The notes under the pieces were generated by a model. That model saw only the letters and a program-made list of their open reading frames with translations. It did not search any database and was not told the DNA's origin. Source: an uncultured Spirochaetales bacterium (lineage in GTDB: Bacteria; Spirochaetota; Spirochaetia; JAFGXN01). From it: DNA of 64,000 nt. Positions 63,013 through 64,000 of the stretch are shown here, one piece after another; the stretch's first letter is position 1, and each line of letters opens with the position of its first letter. Location: positions 70,053 through 134,052 of the forward strand of contig CASEOG010000004.1 in NCBI GenBank assembly GCA_949289575.1. Direction: 5' to 3'. A program made the position numbers and the translations under genes.

Positions 63013-63972
63013 TCAGAATTTATTCAGAGACGTCGAATAAGATTTATCCCGTTTGAAAACAATATCGTTTTTGATCACCAGTTGGGAACCGCCCGTATTG
63101 TCAGCCGCATTCGACAGACTGTCGACTTTAAAGACACAATCGCCCTTTTTGCAAAGAATTTGTGTAAAATTTCTGTAATCTGTGATATTGTTCGGAATAC
63201 CTGTAAAAGTGACTTCGCCGTTCAGAGTCGAAGTGAACGAAACGGTTTCTTTCGAGACACTCCAGTTTTTGAATTTATTCGGTTCGTAGAGAGTCGTTCC
63301 GACAGGAAGAACCTTCGAGCTGTCGGTCGGATCTTTCCAGTTCGGCGTCAGCGCCGTTACCAGCATTCTCATCTTGGCTTCCTGAACCTGCGGATAAATC
63401 ATCAGCTCGACACGGGCCATCAGTTCCCCGCCGTCTTTTGCGTACGAATATCCCGAATCGGAGGCTTCAAAGGTGATATCGCCGACCCATTTCGTTTCTT
63501 CCAAATCACGGAAATAGAGTCCCTGAGTCAGCGGTTTTCCTTCCACCGCCGTAAACCGGTATTCGGAAATATAACTGGTCGACTCCTTATCGAGAGCCGC
63601 CGTATACCGGTGGGCATCCCCTTTTTTCAAAACCATCTCCGTTCCGGAACGGTCAAATTCGAGAAAAGCATAGGCCGGATCTTTTTGATAACTGTTGGCC
63701 GCATAATTTCCTCCGATTTGGAGTGCCTTTCCTTTCTGTTTCCAGTTTCCGGTCAAAGAAGGCGTAAAGTTCGGAAGTCCCGTCACTTCGGCATAGCCGA
63801 AAGCATGCAAATAAATCGTGACATCCAATACCTGCGGCTCCGTCCAGCCTTCGTAGCCGGTCTTCATCACCTCGAGTGAACCGTACCACGAACTGCCTCT
63901 GATTTCTTCGGGTAAATTACCGCAGGAAGAAAGAAGCGAAAGCGACAAAAGCAAAATAACTGTTTTTTTCAT
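63013..63972 (-). CDS. Hypothetical lipoprotein heading the sialic-acid locus
   Basis: 319 residues. The signal ends in the lipobox LSSC (Cys17), and GGGAGG precedes the ATG at 63972. The mature chain is beta-rich with repeated lipocalin-like phrases (GNWKQKGKALQIGG, EYRFTAVEGKPLTQ, FTSTLNGEVTFTG), but I recognise no family. It is 17 bases upstream of the sialidase and almost surely cotranscribed, so a surface glycan-binding or substrate-handling role is a reasonable inference only. The locus promoter would lie beyond the window end. Confidence 0.75.
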   Translation of the reverse strand: MKKTVILLLSLSLLSSCGNLPEEIRGSSWYGSLEVMKTGYEGWTEPQVLDVTIYLHAFGYAEVTGLPNFTPSLTGNWKQKGKALQIGGNYAANSYQKDPAYAFLEFDRSGTEMVLKKGDAHRYTAALDKESTSYISEYRFTAVEGKPLTQGLYFRDLEETKWVGDITFEASDSGYSYAKDGGELMARVELMIYPQVQEAKMRMLVTALTPNWKDPTDSSKVLPVGTTLYEPNKFKNWSVSKETVSFTSTLNGEVTFTGIPNNITDYRNFTQILCKKGDCVFKVDSLSNAADNTGGSQLVIKNDIVFKRDKSYSTSLNKF

Positions 63973-64000
63973 GTTTTCCTCCCTTCTCTCAGTCTACCAA

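Noticed and set aside
62767..63879. A 370-codon open frame across the sialidase start and the upstream lipoprotein gene
   Set aside because: It spans two real genes on the opposite strand and their binding sites, with basic low-quality composition.
1..64000. CRISPR arrays, insertion sequences, prophage or toxin-antitoxin genes
   Set aside because: No regularly spaced repeats, transposase, integrase or recognisable toxin pair was found on either strand.

Overview
The window looks like a piece of a spirochaete chromosome, most likely Treponema or a close relative. This is a judgement from gene content and order; no database search was run. The run rplU - prp - rpmA - obgE - nadD - yqeK - LCP gene - rsfS, and folD beside a TP0733-like outer-membrane barrel and a lipoprotein, match the T. 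pallidum order as I remember it. Other support is the many lipoproteins with loose lipoboxes, spoVG in a non-sporulating setting, and a Tp0751 (pallilysin)-like lipoprotein. Unlike T. pallidum, it keeps purine genes (guaA, guaB, purA, a split purH, folD) and leuA. It also carries a sialic-acid scavenging locus, so it is probably a gut, rumen, oral or similar host-associated commensal.

Layout. 1-2850 (+): the 3' part of rpsA, a TPR membrane protein, a lipoprotein and a small membrane protein. 2880-8123 (-): guaB, purA, guaA, mazG. 8242-9738 (+): pallilysin-like lipoprotein. 9732-15130 (-): folD, the two halves of purH, miaB, a LapA-like protein and a TPR/SPOR protein. 15231-17539 (+): outer-membrane barrel and lipoprotein. 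17544-21372 (-): a LysM protein with a degenerate LytM domain, recO, recJ. 21499-24589 (+): SurA/PpiD-like foldase and an MptE-like (DUF115) protein. 24570-32283 (-): ispE, spoVG, tRNA-Gln, rplY, pth, tilS, ftsH, lepA. 32400-32678 (+): a 92-residue, 53% acidic protein. 32679-40835 (-): a spirochaete-type hypothetical protein, argS, and the rplU-to-rsfS ribosome/GTPase cluster. 40937-42463 (+): leuA. 42505-46863 (-): rsgA, mutS2, a retropepsin-like lipoprotein and a CpXC protein. 46951-49132 (+): a tight operon of pentapeptide protein, metal-site-depleted MBL-fold protein and caspase-fold lipoprotein. 49126-55024 (-): a CYTH-RNase HI fusion, comM, htrA, uvrB. 55113-56109 (+): a PEGA lipoprotein and a yeiH-family pseudogene. 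56185-63972 (-): the sialic-acid locus.

The most system-like region is 56185-63972. It encodes, in order of transcription, a lipoprotein, a 999-residue sialidase lipoprotein, an outer-membrane barrel, and a lipidated NanM-like mutarotase fused to a sodium:solute symporter. Together these could release sialic acid at the surface, pass it across the outer membrane, convert its anomer and import it. The downstream catabolic genes (nanA, nanE, nanK) are not in the window.

A second, window-wide observation concerns translation starts. Most genes have clear Shine-Dalgarno sites. A few (46951 +, 46863 -, 40835 -, 55024 -, and perhaps 32283 -) have none. Instead they have a -10 hexamer five to six bases before the ATG, which predicts leaderless transcripts. 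No CRISPR array, insertion sequence, rRNA or phage gene was seen. The longest gene-free stretch is about 200 bases.
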